The notes under the pieces: model-generated
What the model saw: only the letters and a program-made list of their open reading frames with translations
Databases searched by the model: none
Told to the model about the DNA's origin: nothing
Shown: in pieces, positions 18,380-26,931 of the stretch
Numbering within the stretch: position 1 is the first letter of the stretch
How the letters are laid out: every line of letters begins with the position of its first letter
Translations under genes and position numbers: made by a program
NCBI RefSeq assembly: GCF_009557455.1
Contig: NZ_CP045651.1
Coordinates: forward strand, 992,001-1,056,000
DNA: 64,000 bases
From: Alistipes sp. dk3624
GTDB taxonomy: Bacteria; Bacteroidota; Bacteroidia; Bacteroidales; Rikenellaceae
Reading direction: 5' to 3'

Positions 18380-19471
18380 ATGAAAATCCCGATCTGCCTG
18401 ATCTTCCCGTTCGTATTGCTGTTCCCGCACGCCCGGGCCGAAAATCCGGACGATTTTTCGCCGGAACGCAAGACATGCATTCTGCACCTGAGATCGGTCA
18501 GGGACTCACTCCAAAAAGACATAGACAGCAAAAGGCTGCGGATCAACGCGATCCTGTTCACCGAGGGGATCGCGGAGCTCACGGTTGCCGACCAGCCTTA
18601 CATCCGGCTTCCGTTCCCGTGCCTCGGATACGACGATCTGGACGATTACGTCCGGGCCGTCGATTCGCTGCAGACGTTCGACCGGAGCTATTATCCGGCC
18701 GCCCAGCGACGCAGGGACAGTCTCCTTTCCCTCTCCTGCCGTTACCGGGCCGTTCCGGACGAAACGGACTCGCTGGAACTCGTATTCAAAAAAGCCGTGC
18801 TCCGGACGTTGTATGCAGATTTTCGGGCGCACGGGCGGCCGATAAACACGGAATACATCCTGGGGCCGGAGAACACGAACCGGGTCGTGGAAAAAAGCCA
18901 CGAACGTCGGAGACTCGCGCTGGAACTGGGCGCCCTGTGTCGGCTGCTGGATAAAAAACAGATCGCAGCGGCCGCGCTCTGGACTCCGCAATGGAGTCGC
19001 TACGTGCAACCGATCCCGACGGCGAACGATTCGCTGCTCGCACGGATACGGCTCCGATCGGTCGATTCGCTCTGCCGCGCGACGGAGCGCAAAAAACTGC
19101 AGATCAACAAAAGGGTATACGATTTGATTATCCGCGAGGTAATCCGTACCGGGCGGCCCTTCCCGATGGAGTCGCTCGAAAGATGCGGTTCCATCCCCGT
19201 AGCCCGCTATCGGGCGCAGCTTTGCAGGAAGGGAAAAACGGTTCCGGAACAGATCGGATCGTTCGAATTCCAGCTCCGGTTGCTGAAAACGATAGCGACC
19301 GACTTCCGGCGGCAGCGGAAACTGTTGCCGGAAGGGGAAGTCACCCAGCTTGCCCGGTACCTCGACATCAACGCGGACGCAAAAATCATGCTGCTACGCG
19401 AAGAACTCGACGTCTTGGAACAAAAAACGGAACAGGCGATCGAAACTTACGTAGAACAAAAATACTTGTAA
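18380..19471 (+). CDS. Exported protein of unknown function
   Basis: 363 residues, not recognised. It has a clear signal peptide (MKIPICLIFPFVLLFPHARA) with a likely cut after Ala20. The mature part is rich in Arg, Asp and Leu, and helical. It repeats a motif like LRSVRDSL / VRAVDSLQ / RLRSVDSLC, suggesting several degenerate helical repeats of about 100 residues. It is the middle gene of a three-gene unit (15 nt after the upstream gene, 11 nt before the DUF4491 gene). Codon use looks like the surrounding core genes, so no sign of transfer. Confidence 0.7.
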   Translation: MKIPICLIFPFVLLFPHARAENPDDFSPERKTCILHLRSVRDSLQKDIDSKRLRINAILFTEGIAELTVADQPYIRLPFPCLGYDDLDDYVRAVDSLQTFDRSYYPAAQRRRDSLLSLSCRYRAVPDETDSLELVFKKAVLRTLYADFRAHGRPINTEYILGPENTNRVVEKSHERRRLALELGALCRLLDKKQIAAAALWTPQWSRYVQPIPTANDSLLARIRLRSVDSLCRATERKKLQINKRVYDLIIREVIRTGRPFPMESLERCGSIPVARYRAQLCRKGKTVPEQIGSFEFQLRLLKTIATDFRRQRKLLPEGEVTQLARYLDINADAKIMLLREELDVLEQKTEQAIETYVEQKYL

Positions 19472-19482
19472 AACAAAACAAT

Positions 19483-19821
19483 ATGGAATTTTTAACGGAA
19501 TATCATTTGCTGGGACTGGTCATCGGGATCGCCACCTTTTTGATTATCGGACTGTTTCACCCGGTAGTCGTCAAAGCCGAATATTACTGGGGAACCGGAT
19601 GCTGGTGGATTTTCCTCGTGCTCGGAATCGGCGGGATCGCCTGGTCGCTGCTGACCGACAACGTACTGATCGCCGCGCTGGCCGGCGTGTTCGCGTTCTC
19701 GTCGTTCTGGACGATCAAGGAACTGTTCGAACAGCAAGAGCGCGTCCGCAAAGGCTGGTTCCCGGCCAACCCGAAACGCCGGACGAAACAGGTATGCCGG
19801 ACGGAAGAAAAAAAACGGTAA
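19483..19821 (+). CDS. DUF4491 small membrane protein
   Basis: 112 residues from the ATG at 19483. Three predicted membrane helices (about 9-28, 37-57 and 61-77), then a basic cytoplasmic tail. The stretch GLFHPVVVKAEYYWGT (about 21-36), the tryptophan-rich CWWIF and the FEQQERVRKGWFP motif are those of DUF4491, a small Bacteroidota family without known function. It starts 11 nt after the exported-protein gene and ends 13 nt before a terminator hairpin. Confidence 0.88.
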   Translation: MEFLTEYHLLGLVIGIATFLIIGLFHPVVVKAEYYWGTGCWWIFLVLGIGGIAWSLLTDNVLIAALAGVFAFSSFWTIKELFEQQERVRKGWFPANPKRRTKQVCRTEEKKR

Positions 19822-19830
19822 AAATGTAAA

Positions 19831-19870
19831 AAGTCCCCCGGTTGTTTTAGTTTAAACCGGGGGCTTTTAT
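19831..19870 (+). terminator. Terminator after the DUF4491 gene
   Basis: A 9-bp GC-rich stem (19835-19843 with 19855-19863), an 11-nt loop, then CTTTTATT. A-rich sequence on the other side may let it also serve the converging minus-strand gene. Confidence 0.8.
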
Positions 19871-19925
19871 TACTTTCGCCGGAACCGGCACGGTCGCCGG
19901 AAAACGGCAATCCCGCCCGAAACGA

Positions 19926-22388
19926 TCACTGCTTTTCGAGTTCCAGCAACTTGCTTTTACAAAGCGCGGGACCGGAACGGCTCCATCGATTGTTATCGAC
20001 CACCCGTCCCTGCTTATCGACCACAACGCAGTGCGGAATCCCGTAAATGTCGAATTTAGTACAAAGCAAGTTCCACTGATCGTCGGACAGCCTCAGGCGC
20101 TCGCCCTGAATCCGGCGTTCGGAAAGGAACCGATCGTAAGCCGCAAGCGGGGATATTCCTTCGGACGTGATATATAGGAACTTGATTTTCGAATCTTTCA
20201 GCTCTTCGACCGTTTGGCGGGCCTCAACCATCCCCTGCCTGCACGGAGCGCATCCGGTGCCCCAGAAATCGATGTATAGCACGTATCCCCTGTACGGAGC
20301 GATCAGCTCGTCGAAATAGTCGTCGGCTTTGGTTCGCGGCTCGTCTTTTTCGACCGGCCGGATTACGACCGACGAGGCTTCTTCGTACGCCCGCACGATC
20401 CGGCCGGTCAGGTACGGCGTCCCGACATACGGCAGCAACCGGGTCATTTCCGCGAAAAGATCCAACCGAAAATTCTCGTTTTGCTGTTGCTGCGACACGA
20501 GGCTGTAAAAATAACCGGTCAATGCGTAATCGTAAGCCAGGCAACGGTCCAATCCGTAACGGCGCAGCGTATCGAACGCATTCGCATACATGTATTTTTC
20601 GCGCAGCGTATCCAGCCGCGCCTGCTCTTTCGCCCGCTGCGCGTTGAACTCTTTGAGACAAGCCACGAAGCGACGACTGATCATCGTATCCCGGATCGAG
20701 ACGGACTCTCCCCGGCTCTTGAACGGCAGGCTGTCCAACTCGGCCCGCTGCCCGGGAGTCAGGTCGGGACATCCTTCCCGCACCTTTCCGGCGATATACG
20801 CGATCAGCCCCGGCCCGAACAGACCGCTGAATGCGGAAAATGCGTCTGCGATACGGCCTATATTCATCACCGGACTGCTGACGACAAGCCGGCTGATTAC
20901 CGAATTCGCATCGGACGTAGTAATCATCAGCGGATCGTCGACCCGCTCCATCGTAACGAAATCGTAAAAGGACGCCGGAAGCGGCCGGTAATCGGGATTC
21001 CTCTCGGCCTCGTAAACGCCGTCGTCGCGCAACCGACCGTTTATGATTTTCGAATTTTGATTCGCCGACGCATAGTCCAACAAATTACAAAATGCCCGCT
21101 GACTATGCTCCGCGTAGAGCAGATCCCGCGTCCGGCCGCTTATTTCGTAACGGGCCGCCAGAGCCGACAACGAATCTTCCGTCCGGCGAAAACGTTCGGC
21201 GATCCACGCCTTGTATTCGTCGGCAGCCCCTCTCCCGACGCACTCCTGAGTCCGGCCGTAAACGCTGTCTTGCGCCGGCACGATTCGGTCGGCGATCATC
21301 CGGTACATATTGTATTCGGCCGCGCGGCCCATAAACCGCGACCGGCTCCAGTCCTTCATTCCCGATCTGCACTGAGGATTCTGCAGATCCGACATCACGA
21401 AACGGCACATCAGCGTATCGCCCGGCTCGACGTACAAATTCCTGATCGTTCCGGGTCCCAGGCTCATCACCAAGGTCTTCGGATGTTCCGTTTCGATTTC
21501 GGCGGAAAAACGGCCGTCCGGAAGCACCTCGATCAGCGCCGCGCAATCCCGGCGCGTTATCGGATCGTACGACATCAGGGTTCCCGACGTAAAGCCGAAC
21601 TGCGGCGTATACCCTTCCAGAATACCCCGGATCACGGCCGTGCCCGGACGATACAGCTCGTTCCGGTACTTCTCCGGATCGTATTTCCACTCCGCCGCCG
21701 GCGTAGTGCGGCGCACCAGGTCGCGGCCCAGCGTCGCGAACGTACGGCCGTCGGAGCCGAGCAGCAGCGCGCCGTCGCGCCCTTCCTTCAAGCAGAGCGT
21801 CGTATCGCGATCGCCATTCTTAAGCTGCACCCACAGCGTTTTTCCTTTGCGGGTCACCGTTCCGTAATCCCAGAAATCGTTCCGCCACACCGCCGTCTGC
21901 GGCAGAAAACCGCAGACCCACCGGTTCGAACCGTCGGAAGTCATCCAATGGCCCGCAGCCCACGCCGGAAGCGGCGACGGCGCATCCTTCAGCCAAATGC
22001 CGTACGTATTTTCGAGCGGTTTCTGTCTGCCGAGAAAATCGACGCAACGCACATCCGCATCCAGCGGTTCGAAAACGAACCGCGCTTTCGACACGCCGGG
22101 AGCGGGTAGAAAAACCTCCTTGCCCAGTTCGAACCCTTCGGCCGCCAGCAGCCTGTACCGCCGGTCGCCGCCGCGTTCCCGCAGATAACATCCCGTATCG
22201 TAACGGATCCACGAAGCGGGATCGTTGCGTAACGTCACCTCGGCCACCGTCCGCTCTTTTGTGGTTTCGATCCGGTCGAACCGCACGACGTAAACATAAT
22301 CGTTCCGCACCGGATCGACCGTACGTTTCTGTCCCCAAGCCGCACAGCATAGCAACAAAAACAATCCCGACAACAAACTCTTTTTCAT
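19926..22388 (-). CDS. Large exported protein with C-terminal TlpA/thioredoxin-like domain (paralog 1)
   Basis: 820 residues. It has a signal peptide (MKKSLLSGLFLLLCCAAWGQ), an N-terminal beta-rich region, a middle helical region (about 370-640) and a C-terminal thioredoxin fold with the redox pair Cys713-Ala-Pro-Cys716 (GTGCAPCRQG) preceded by YVLYIDFWGTG. Such proteins act in the periplasm as thiol-disulfide reductases; the large N-terminal part probably binds a partner. The next gene upstream is a paralog of the same length and architecture, and a 256-bp block (21680-21935) is almost identical to the paralog. Its own -7 element is at 22439-22446. Substrate unknown. Confidence 0.85.
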   Translation of the reverse strand: MKKSLLSGLFLLLCCAAWGQKRTVDPVRNDYVYVVRFDRIETTKERTVAEVTLRNDPASWIRYDTGCYLRERGGDRRYRLLAAEGFELGKEVFLPAPGVSKARFVFEPLDADVRCVDFLGRQKPLENTYGIWLKDAPSPLPAWAAGHWMTSDGSNRWVCGFLPQTAVWRNDFWDYGTVTRKGKTLWVQLKNGDRDTTLCLKEGRDGALLLGSDGRTFATLGRDLVRRTTPAAEWKYDPEKYRNELYRPGTAVIRGILEGYTPQFGFTSGTLMSYDPITRRDCAALIEVLPDGRFSAEIETEHPKTLVMSLGPGTIRNLYVEPGDTLMCRFVMSDLQNPQCRSGMKDWSRSRFMGRAAEYNMYRMIADRIVPAQDSVYGRTQECVGRGAADEYKAWIAERFRRTEDSLSALAARYEISGRTRDLLYAEHSQRAFCNLLDYASANQNSKIINGRLRDDGVYEAERNPDYRPLPASFYDFVTMERVDDPLMITTSDANSVISRLVVSSPVMNIGRIADAFSAFSGLFGPGLIAYIAGKVREGCPDLTPGQRAELDSLPFKSRGESVSIRDTMISRRFVACLKEFNAQRAKEQARLDTLREKYMYANAFDTLRRYGLDRCLAYDYALTGYFYSLVSQQQQNENFRLDLFAEMTRLLPYVGTPYLTGRIVRAYEEASSVVIRPVEKDEPRTKADDYFDELIAPYRGYVLYIDFWGTGCAPCRQGMVEARQTVEELKDSKIKFLYITSEGISPLAAYDRFLSERRIQGERLRLSDDQWNLLCTKFDIYGIPHCVVVDKQGRVVDNNRWSRSGPALCKSKLLELEKQ
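21680..21935 (-). repeat. Near-identical block shared by the TlpA-like paralogs, copy 1
   Basis: Aligns without gaps to 24355-24610 (offset 2675) with 6 differences by my count (about 97.7% identity), five of them silent. Flanking parts of the two genes are clearly more diverged. Confidence 0.85.
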
Positions 22389-22438
22389 ATCGCATCGTTT
22401 TAGATTTGCAGGTTTCCGTCCGGAATCCGGACGCTAAA

Positions 22439-22446
22439 CAAATTTA
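22439..22446 (-). promoter_or_regulatory. -7 element of TlpA-like paralog 1
   Basis: TAAATTTG on the minus strand, an exact TAnnTTTG match 50 nt before the start codon at 22388. Confidence 0.45.
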
Positions 22447-22481
22447 ATAAAAATATCCTGAAAAAGCTATTTCATAACACA

Positions 22482-22509
22482 AAAAGACAACCCTTTCGGA
22501 TTGTCTTTT
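22482..22509 (-). terminator. Terminator between the two TlpA-like genes
   Basis: AAAAGACAA (22482-22490) pairs with TTGTCTTTT (22501-22509), with T-rich sequence on both sides. It lies 115 nt past the stop of paralog 2, so the two paralogs are separate units. Confidence 0.65.
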
Positions 22510-22624
22510 AAAACATTTCTTTTTCTGCACAACAAATACAGCGAACAACCGGGCCGCTATCGATGCCGCGGGACGTCGGTTTCTACTGCTACGCCGCTCC
22601 CCCGCCACCCGATCCGGATCGTCG

Positions 22625-25075
22625 TCAAGGCTCTTTCTCCAGCTTCAGCAATTTACTTTTACAGTGTTTCGGCCCTATCCTGCACCACCCGTTATTATCG
22701 ACGATGCGCCCCTGTTTATCGACTACGGCGTAATGCGGGATTCCGCCGATGTCGAATTTCGCTTTCAGCAGGTTCCACTGATCGCGGGTAACCCGGATAT
22801 GCTCTCCCCCGATCCCGTTCTCCGTCAAAAAACGGTCGTAAACCTCGACCGGCGACTGCGATTCGTCGGTAATATAAAGGAACTTGATTTTCAAATCTTT
22901 CAACTCTTCGACGACCGGTTTCGCCGCGATCATGCCGCTGCGACACGGCCCGCAACCCGTCGACCAGAAATCGAGGAATAGTACGTTTTCCTTGTAGGGC
23001 GCGATCAGTTCGTCGAAATATTCGTCGGCCTTCGTCCGCGGCTTCTGCCGCTCCTGCGTCCGGCGGGTTTCGCAACCCGAAGCATACGACTGCACGATCT
23101 TACCGGTCACGTACGGGGTTTTGACATAGGGCAGCAGCCGGGCTACCTCCTCCAGTCGGGCGCTGTCATTCTCCAGTCTGTCACCTTGGCCGGCATACCA
23201 GCGTGCGAGCGTATAATCGTAAGCCACGCAGCGATCCAATCCGTAACTGCGCAAAGTGTCGAAAGCGGCCCGGTAAAGCGACCGTTCTTGTTCCGACCTG
23301 ATCCGGGCGATCTCCCGTTTCAAAAAATCCTGCTCCAAAGCCCGGAAACGACGGATGACGATAGTATCGAGCCCGGCCAATCCGGCGGAATCCCTTTTCC
23401 CGGCGATCAACGAATCCAGCGTAGCCATCTGATGCGGGGTCGGCTCCGGCATCGACGCTTTCATCCGCTTGCCGACATCGGCGACCGCTTTCATCCCGAG
23501 GGAGTCGTATCGTTTATTAAACCCGTTGTATGCGGCGCCTACGAACATGGCCGGGCCGTATTCGAGCCGGTTGATCACCTCGGCAAAGCAGGTTGTCGCG
23601 ATCATCAGCGGATCGTCGACGAAATCCATCGTCATAAAATCACAGAACGACTTCGGCAGCGGCCGGTAATCGGGATTCGGCGTCGCCTTATAGGTTCCGT
23701 CGGGCCGTTGCGAGTAGGTATACCGGCGATCGGAATGCCGCATCTGGTAATTGAGCAGGTTCCGGTACTCGGCCGTCCGGAAATTCGCATACAGCAGATC
23801 CCGCGTCCGGTCGGAAAGTTCATAGCGGGCGGACAGCGCCGCCAGCGAATCGTCCACCTGACGGAGCCGCCCGTCGATCCACGCCCTGAATTCGTCCGAG
23901 GCGTCCTTCTCGATGCATTCGCTCATCCGGTCGTAAACGCCCCACGGATTGGGCATCATCCGTTGGGCGATTAAATAAAACTGGTTATGCGGCGCCGAAC
24001 CTCCCATGAACCGGGAACAATCCCATATCTGTTCATACCCATGCCGCCGGGGATTCTGCAAATCGGTTATACTGTAATAACACATCAGCGTATCGCCCGG
24101 CGCCACGAATACATAACCGGAGACGCCTTCTCCGATCTGCATATACAATGCCTGCGGAGCTTCCACCTCCACTTCCACGTCGAACCGTCCGTCGGGCCGG
24201 ATTTCGATCAGAGAATAAGAATCCCGGCGCAGGACGTGGTCGGTCACGCCCAACGAACCGGTCGTATAGCCCAGCTTCGGGGTATAGCCGTCGATCACGC
24301 CGCGGATCACCGCTTTCTTTTTACCGTACAGGACGTCCCTGTATTTTTCCGGGTCGTATTTCCACTCCGCCGCCGGCGCAGTGCGGCGCACCAAGTCGCG
24401 GCCCAGCGTCGCGAACGTACGGCCGTCGGAGCCGAGCAACAGCGCGCCGTCGCGCCCTTCCTTCAGGCAGAGCGTCGTATCGCGATCGCCGTTCTTAAGC
24501 TGCACCCACAGCGTTTTTCCTTTACGGGTCACCGTTCCGTAATCCCAGAAATCGTTCCGCCACACCGCCGTCTGCGGCAGAAAACCGCAGACCCACCGGT
24601 TCGAACCGTCCGTCGTCAACCAGTTTCCCGACGCCCAATCCGGCAGTACCGAAGGTTTCTCCGATCTCTCCAGAAAAATTCCGTACGTATTATGCGATTT
24701 TTTCCAGCTCGGATCGATGAAATCGACGCAATGTACATCGGCATCGACCGGATCGAAAATGAAACGGGCTTTCATCTCGCCCGATTCGGGCATATACACT
24801 TCCTTATTGAGTTCGAAGCCTTCCGCGGCCAACAACCGGTACCGCCGGTCGCTGCCGCAATCTTGCAGATACGTCGTCAGCGAATCGTACCGGATCCAGT
24901 AATTCGGGAGGTAGCGCAGCGTCACTTCGGCCACCGTCCGTTTACCGGTGATTTCGACGCGGTCGAATTTCGCCACATAGGAGAAATCGCTCCGGACGGG
25001 ATCGACGATCCGTTTCTGTCCGTAAACGCTACAAGCCCACAGCAGCAGGAGACCTGCCAGCAGATTCTTTTTCAT
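22625..25075 (-). CDS. Large exported protein with C-terminal TlpA/thioredoxin-like domain (paralog 2)
   Basis: 816 residues with a signal peptide (MKKNLLAGLLLLWACSVYGQ) and the same plan as its neighbour: beta-rich N-terminus, helical middle, C-terminal thioredoxin fold with Cys708-Gly-Pro-Cys711 (STGCGPCRSG). The region around residues 155-245 is almost identical to the neighbour at the DNA level, while the rest has drifted. Both keep RIVDPVR/RTVDPVR near the mature N-terminus and a closing CVVVDKQGR or AVVDKQGR motif after the redox site. A tandem duplication is certain; different substrates for the two are inferred from divergence of the middle region. Confidence 0.85.
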   Translation of the reverse strand: MKKNLLAGLLLLWACSVYGQKRIVDPVRSDFSYVAKFDRVEITGKRTVAEVTLRYLPNYWIRYDSLTTYLQDCGSDRRYRLLAAEGFELNKEVYMPESGEMKARFIFDPVDADVHCVDFIDPSWKKSHNTYGIFLERSEKPSVLPDWASGNWLTTDGSNRWVCGFLPQTAVWRNDFWDYGTVTRKGKTLWVQLKNGDRDTTLCLKEGRDGALLLGSDGRTFATLGRDLVRRTAPAAEWKYDPEKYRDVLYGKKKAVIRGVIDGYTPKLGYTTGSLGVTDHVLRRDSYSLIEIRPDGRFDVEVEVEAPQALYMQIGEGVSGYVFVAPGDTLMCYYSITDLQNPRRHGYEQIWDCSRFMGGSAPHNQFYLIAQRMMPNPWGVYDRMSECIEKDASDEFRAWIDGRLRQVDDSLAALSARYELSDRTRDLLYANFRTAEYRNLLNYQMRHSDRRYTYSQRPDGTYKATPNPDYRPLPKSFCDFMTMDFVDDPLMIATTCFAEVINRLEYGPAMFVGAAYNGFNKRYDSLGMKAVADVGKRMKASMPEPTPHQMATLDSLIAGKRDSAGLAGLDTIVIRRFRALEQDFLKREIARIRSEQERSLYRAAFDTLRSYGLDRCVAYDYTLARWYAGQGDRLENDSARLEEVARLLPYVKTPYVTGKIVQSYASGCETRRTQERQKPRTKADEYFDELIAPYKENVLFLDFWSTGCGPCRSGMIAAKPVVEELKDLKIKFLYITDESQSPVEVYDRFLTENGIGGEHIRVTRDQWNLLKAKFDIGGIPHYAVVDKQGRIVDNNGWCRIGPKHCKSKLLKLEKEP
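24355..24610 (-). repeat. Near-identical block shared by the TlpA-like paralogs, copy 2
   Basis: Partner of 21680-21935, ungapped and differing at 6 positions by my count. Confidence 0.85.
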
Positions 25076-25121
25076 GACAGAGCAGTTTTAGGTTCGGGCA
25101 CCGGCACATGCCGACGTATCA

Positions 25122-25129
25122 CAAATATA
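25122..25129 (-). promoter_or_regulatory. -7 element of TlpA-like paralog 2
   Basis: TATATTTG on the minus strand, an exact match to TAnnTTTG, 46 nt before the start codon at 25075. Confidence 0.45.
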
Positions 25130-25183
25130 GCAAAATACACCAAAAAAACCGCTTTGCGACACAAAAAGACACTCCGCCGCGAA

Positions 25184-25798
25184 TTATTTGAAATATTTAC
25201 GCTGGAACAGCAACAAGTAAATGACGCCGACGGTGATGTAACTGTCGGCGAAGTTGAAGATCGGGCTGAAAAACAGGAACGGCTCCCCTCCCACCCCGGG
25301 AATCCACGACGGGAAAACGCCCTCCACGATCGGGAAAAACAGCATATCCACGACTTTGCCGTGCAGAAATCCGGCATAACCGCCGCCTTCGGGCAGGAAA
25401 GTGGCGACGCTCGTAAAGGTCGATTCGGAAAACAACAGCCCGTAGAACGCGCTGTCGAGCACGTTGCCGAGCGCTCCGGCAAAGATTAGCGAGAAACCCG
25501 CCAGAACGCCGGCCGGCGCCTTTTTCCGGTATAAATAAAAAATATAATACCCCAAAGCACCGATCGCCAGCAGACGGAAAACACTGAGTATCAACTTCCC
25601 GTAATTACCCCCCAACTCGAATCCGAACGCGGCTCCCGGATTTTCGATAAACCGGATGAAAAACCAATTCGGAAAAACCGTCACACTCTGATCCAACATG
25701 AAATGCGTCTTGATCCAAATCTTAACGATCTGGTCGAATACCAGCAAAGCGACGATCAACAGGATAATCTTCTTTTTACTCATCGTGAAGGGGCTCAT
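25184..25798 (-). CDS. lspA: Lipoprotein signal peptidase
   Basis: 204 residues (199 from the second ATG at 25783, MSKKKII). Inner-membrane aspartyl peptidase that cuts prolipoproteins before the lipid-modified Cys. Four membrane segments are visible (about 8-25, 70-90, 97-115 and 180-198). The two catalytic Asp are in GALGNVLDS and FNFADSYITVG. Bacteroidota versions carry the longer loop between these motifs seen here. A well-spaced promoter lies upstream (25809-25840). The many lipoproteins in the window are its natural substrates. Confidence 0.93.
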   Translation of the reverse strand: MSPFTMSKKKIILLIVALLVFDQIVKIWIKTHFMLDQSVTVFPNWFFIRFIENPGAAFGFELGGNYGKLILSVFRLLAIGALGYYIFYLYRKKAPAGVLAGFSLIFAGALGNVLDSAFYGLLFSESTFTSVATFLPEGGGYAGFLHGKVVDMLFFPIVEGVFPSWIPGVGGEPFLFFSPIFNFADSYITVGVIYLLLFQRKYFK

Positions 25799-25808
25799 TT
25801 AAGATCTG

Positions 25809-25840
25809 CAAAGATTGTCTATTTTTTTGGAAAAGACAAA
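25809..25840 (-). promoter_or_regulatory. Promoter of lspA
   Basis: On the minus strand TTTG at 25840-25837, a 20-nt spacer and AATCTTTG at 25816-25809 (one mismatch to TAnnTTTG). Confidence 0.55.
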
Positions 25841-25903
25841 CCCGCAAACAAAAAGCAGACAGCCCGTTTCCGCAAACCGCCCGCTTTCGTTCCGACCTCC
25901 CCG

Positions 25904-26176
25904 TTATTTCAGCATATCGCTCAATTCTGCACCGGCTCTGAATTTGACCACATTCCGCGGGGCGATCCGGATAGCCGCCCCCGTTCGGGGATTGCGTCCC
26001 GTACGTTCCGGCTTTTTAGCCACCGAGAACGATCCGAAACCGACCAGTACGATCTTGTCGCCCGACCGCAACGTTTCGCCGGTCACTTCAATGAACGCGT
26101 CGAGCGCTTTTTTGGCATCGACTTTCGTAATTTTTGCATTTCGCGCAATGGCGTCAACGAGTTGAGATTTATTCAT
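25904..26176 (-). CDS. HU-family DNA-binding protein
   Basis: 90 residues, the typical HU length. It starts MNKSQLVDAIA, has the helical dimerisation part, GFGSFSVAKKPERTGRNP (the conserved beta-arm entry, about 46-63) and the DNA-binding arm (GAAIRIAPRNVVKFRAG). It bends and compacts DNA and assists recombination; HU-type proteins also help site-specific recombinases, which may matter beside this integration hot spot, though that is inference. A -7 element lies at 26220-26227. Confidence 0.92.
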   Translation of the reverse strand: MNKSQLVDAIARNAKITKVDAKKALDAFIEVTGETLRSGDKIVLVGFGSFSVAKKPERTGRNPRTGAAIRIAPRNVVKFRAGAELSDMLK

Positions 26177-26219
26177 GACTCTTAAGTTTAGGTAAACACG
26201 CTGAATTTCAGCACGTTTA

Positions 26220-26227
26220 CAAATATA
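26220..26227 (-). promoter_or_regulatory. -7 element of the HU gene
   Basis: TATATTTG on the minus strand, 44 nt before the start codon at 26176. The sequence from 26228 to 26375 holds no gene. Confidence 0.5.
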
Positions 26228-26375
26228 GTCATTTATCTCGTAAAAACGAAAAACTTAAAATGGAAAATTCGCCAACCGTCCGAAACGCAAAACAAACGTC
26301 CCGCCGCCGGAAAACAAACGGGAGAAAGCGCACTACAAGTTGGAAAAGTAAAATTTCCGTTATATTTTTGTCCCC

Positions 26376-26460
26376 GGAGAGATGGCAGAGTGGTCGATCG
26401 CGGCGGTCTTGAAAACCGTTGAGCTGCGAGGCTCCGGGGGTTCGAATCCCTCTCTCTCCG
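26376..26460 (+). tRNA. tRNA-Ser (anticodon TGA)
   Basis: 85 nt. The acceptor stem GGAGAGA (26376-26382) pairs with TCTCTCC (26453-26459), discriminator G at 26460, CCA not encoded. The anticodon arm reads GCGGTCTTGAAAACCGT with loop CTTGAAA, giving anticodon TGA. A long variable arm typical of serine tRNAs follows, then the T-arm GGGGGTTCGAATCCC. The last 22 nt serve as the integration target for the elements downstream. Confidence 0.97.
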
Positions 26461-26461
26461 C
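26439..26461 (+). repeat. Attachment site attL, tRNA-Ser 3' end
   Basis: The 23-bp tRNA tail matches 40604-40626 at 20 of 23 positions, including an identical 13-bp core (CCTCTCTCTCCGC). The core plus flanks (CCCTCTCTCTCCGCAA, 26448-26463) recurs exactly at 52805-52820. Confidence 0.85.
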
Positions 26462-26493
26462 AATAAATACTGAATATCAGTGTATTGCAAGAT

Positions 26494-26519
26494 CAACACC
26501 CGACTTTACACCCAAAAAT
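26494..26519 (+). repeat. Left arm-type integrase site of element A
   Basis: CAACACCC, 5 nt, then TACACCCAAAAAT. The same arrangement with identical spacing is at 40475-40500 beside the integrase start (23 of 26 positions agree). CAACACCC begins 33 nt after the att core. Confidence 0.6.
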
Positions 26520-26667
26520 GTAAGGTGGGGTGTTTTATTTTCTACATCTAAAATCTCATACAATATAAACTAATGAATAAATAAAAATCGATTCGATCTT
26601 GGCTTAGGGTACTTTTAAATACCATCAAAAAAAGATTATTGATTTTTCACTCGTTAATATTCTCCGC

Positions 26668-26913
26668 TTAAGACTTTGCTAAAGCAGCCTCACAGTATAG
26701 GCTTTCTTTTGAATTTGCACAGTATTCGTAGGGCGTGTCGTTGGGTAACATTAAATCAGGCCGGTCAACTCCAGACGCAATATATGCCAAATAATCGTAA
26801 TTGCCGAGACATTCACCATCTCATTGAAGGAAGTAGCGAATGTCACCTTCTTTTTTCATTGGAAGATGTATGCATTGTACTTCATTGCTATCATTCAAGA
26901 AAGTAAGTTGTTA
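26668..26913 (-). pseudogene. Remnant of an unidentified gene
   Basis: On the minus strand one frame reads protein-like sequence (ending DRPDLMLPNDTPYEYCANSK then SLYCEAALAKS) for about 80 codons, interrupted by an in-frame TGA and with no start; a TAA precedes it. The remaining bases between 26520 and 26931 are AT-rich without a supported gene. I do not recognise the family. Confidence 0.3.
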
Positions 26914-26931
26914 TAGACCATAATAATTATT

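Noticed and set aside
26676-26906. Plus-strand ORF of 76 codons at the left end of element A
   Set aside because: The minus-strand frame reads more protein-like sequence over the same bases, though broken, and the plus ORF has no recognisable start context or family.
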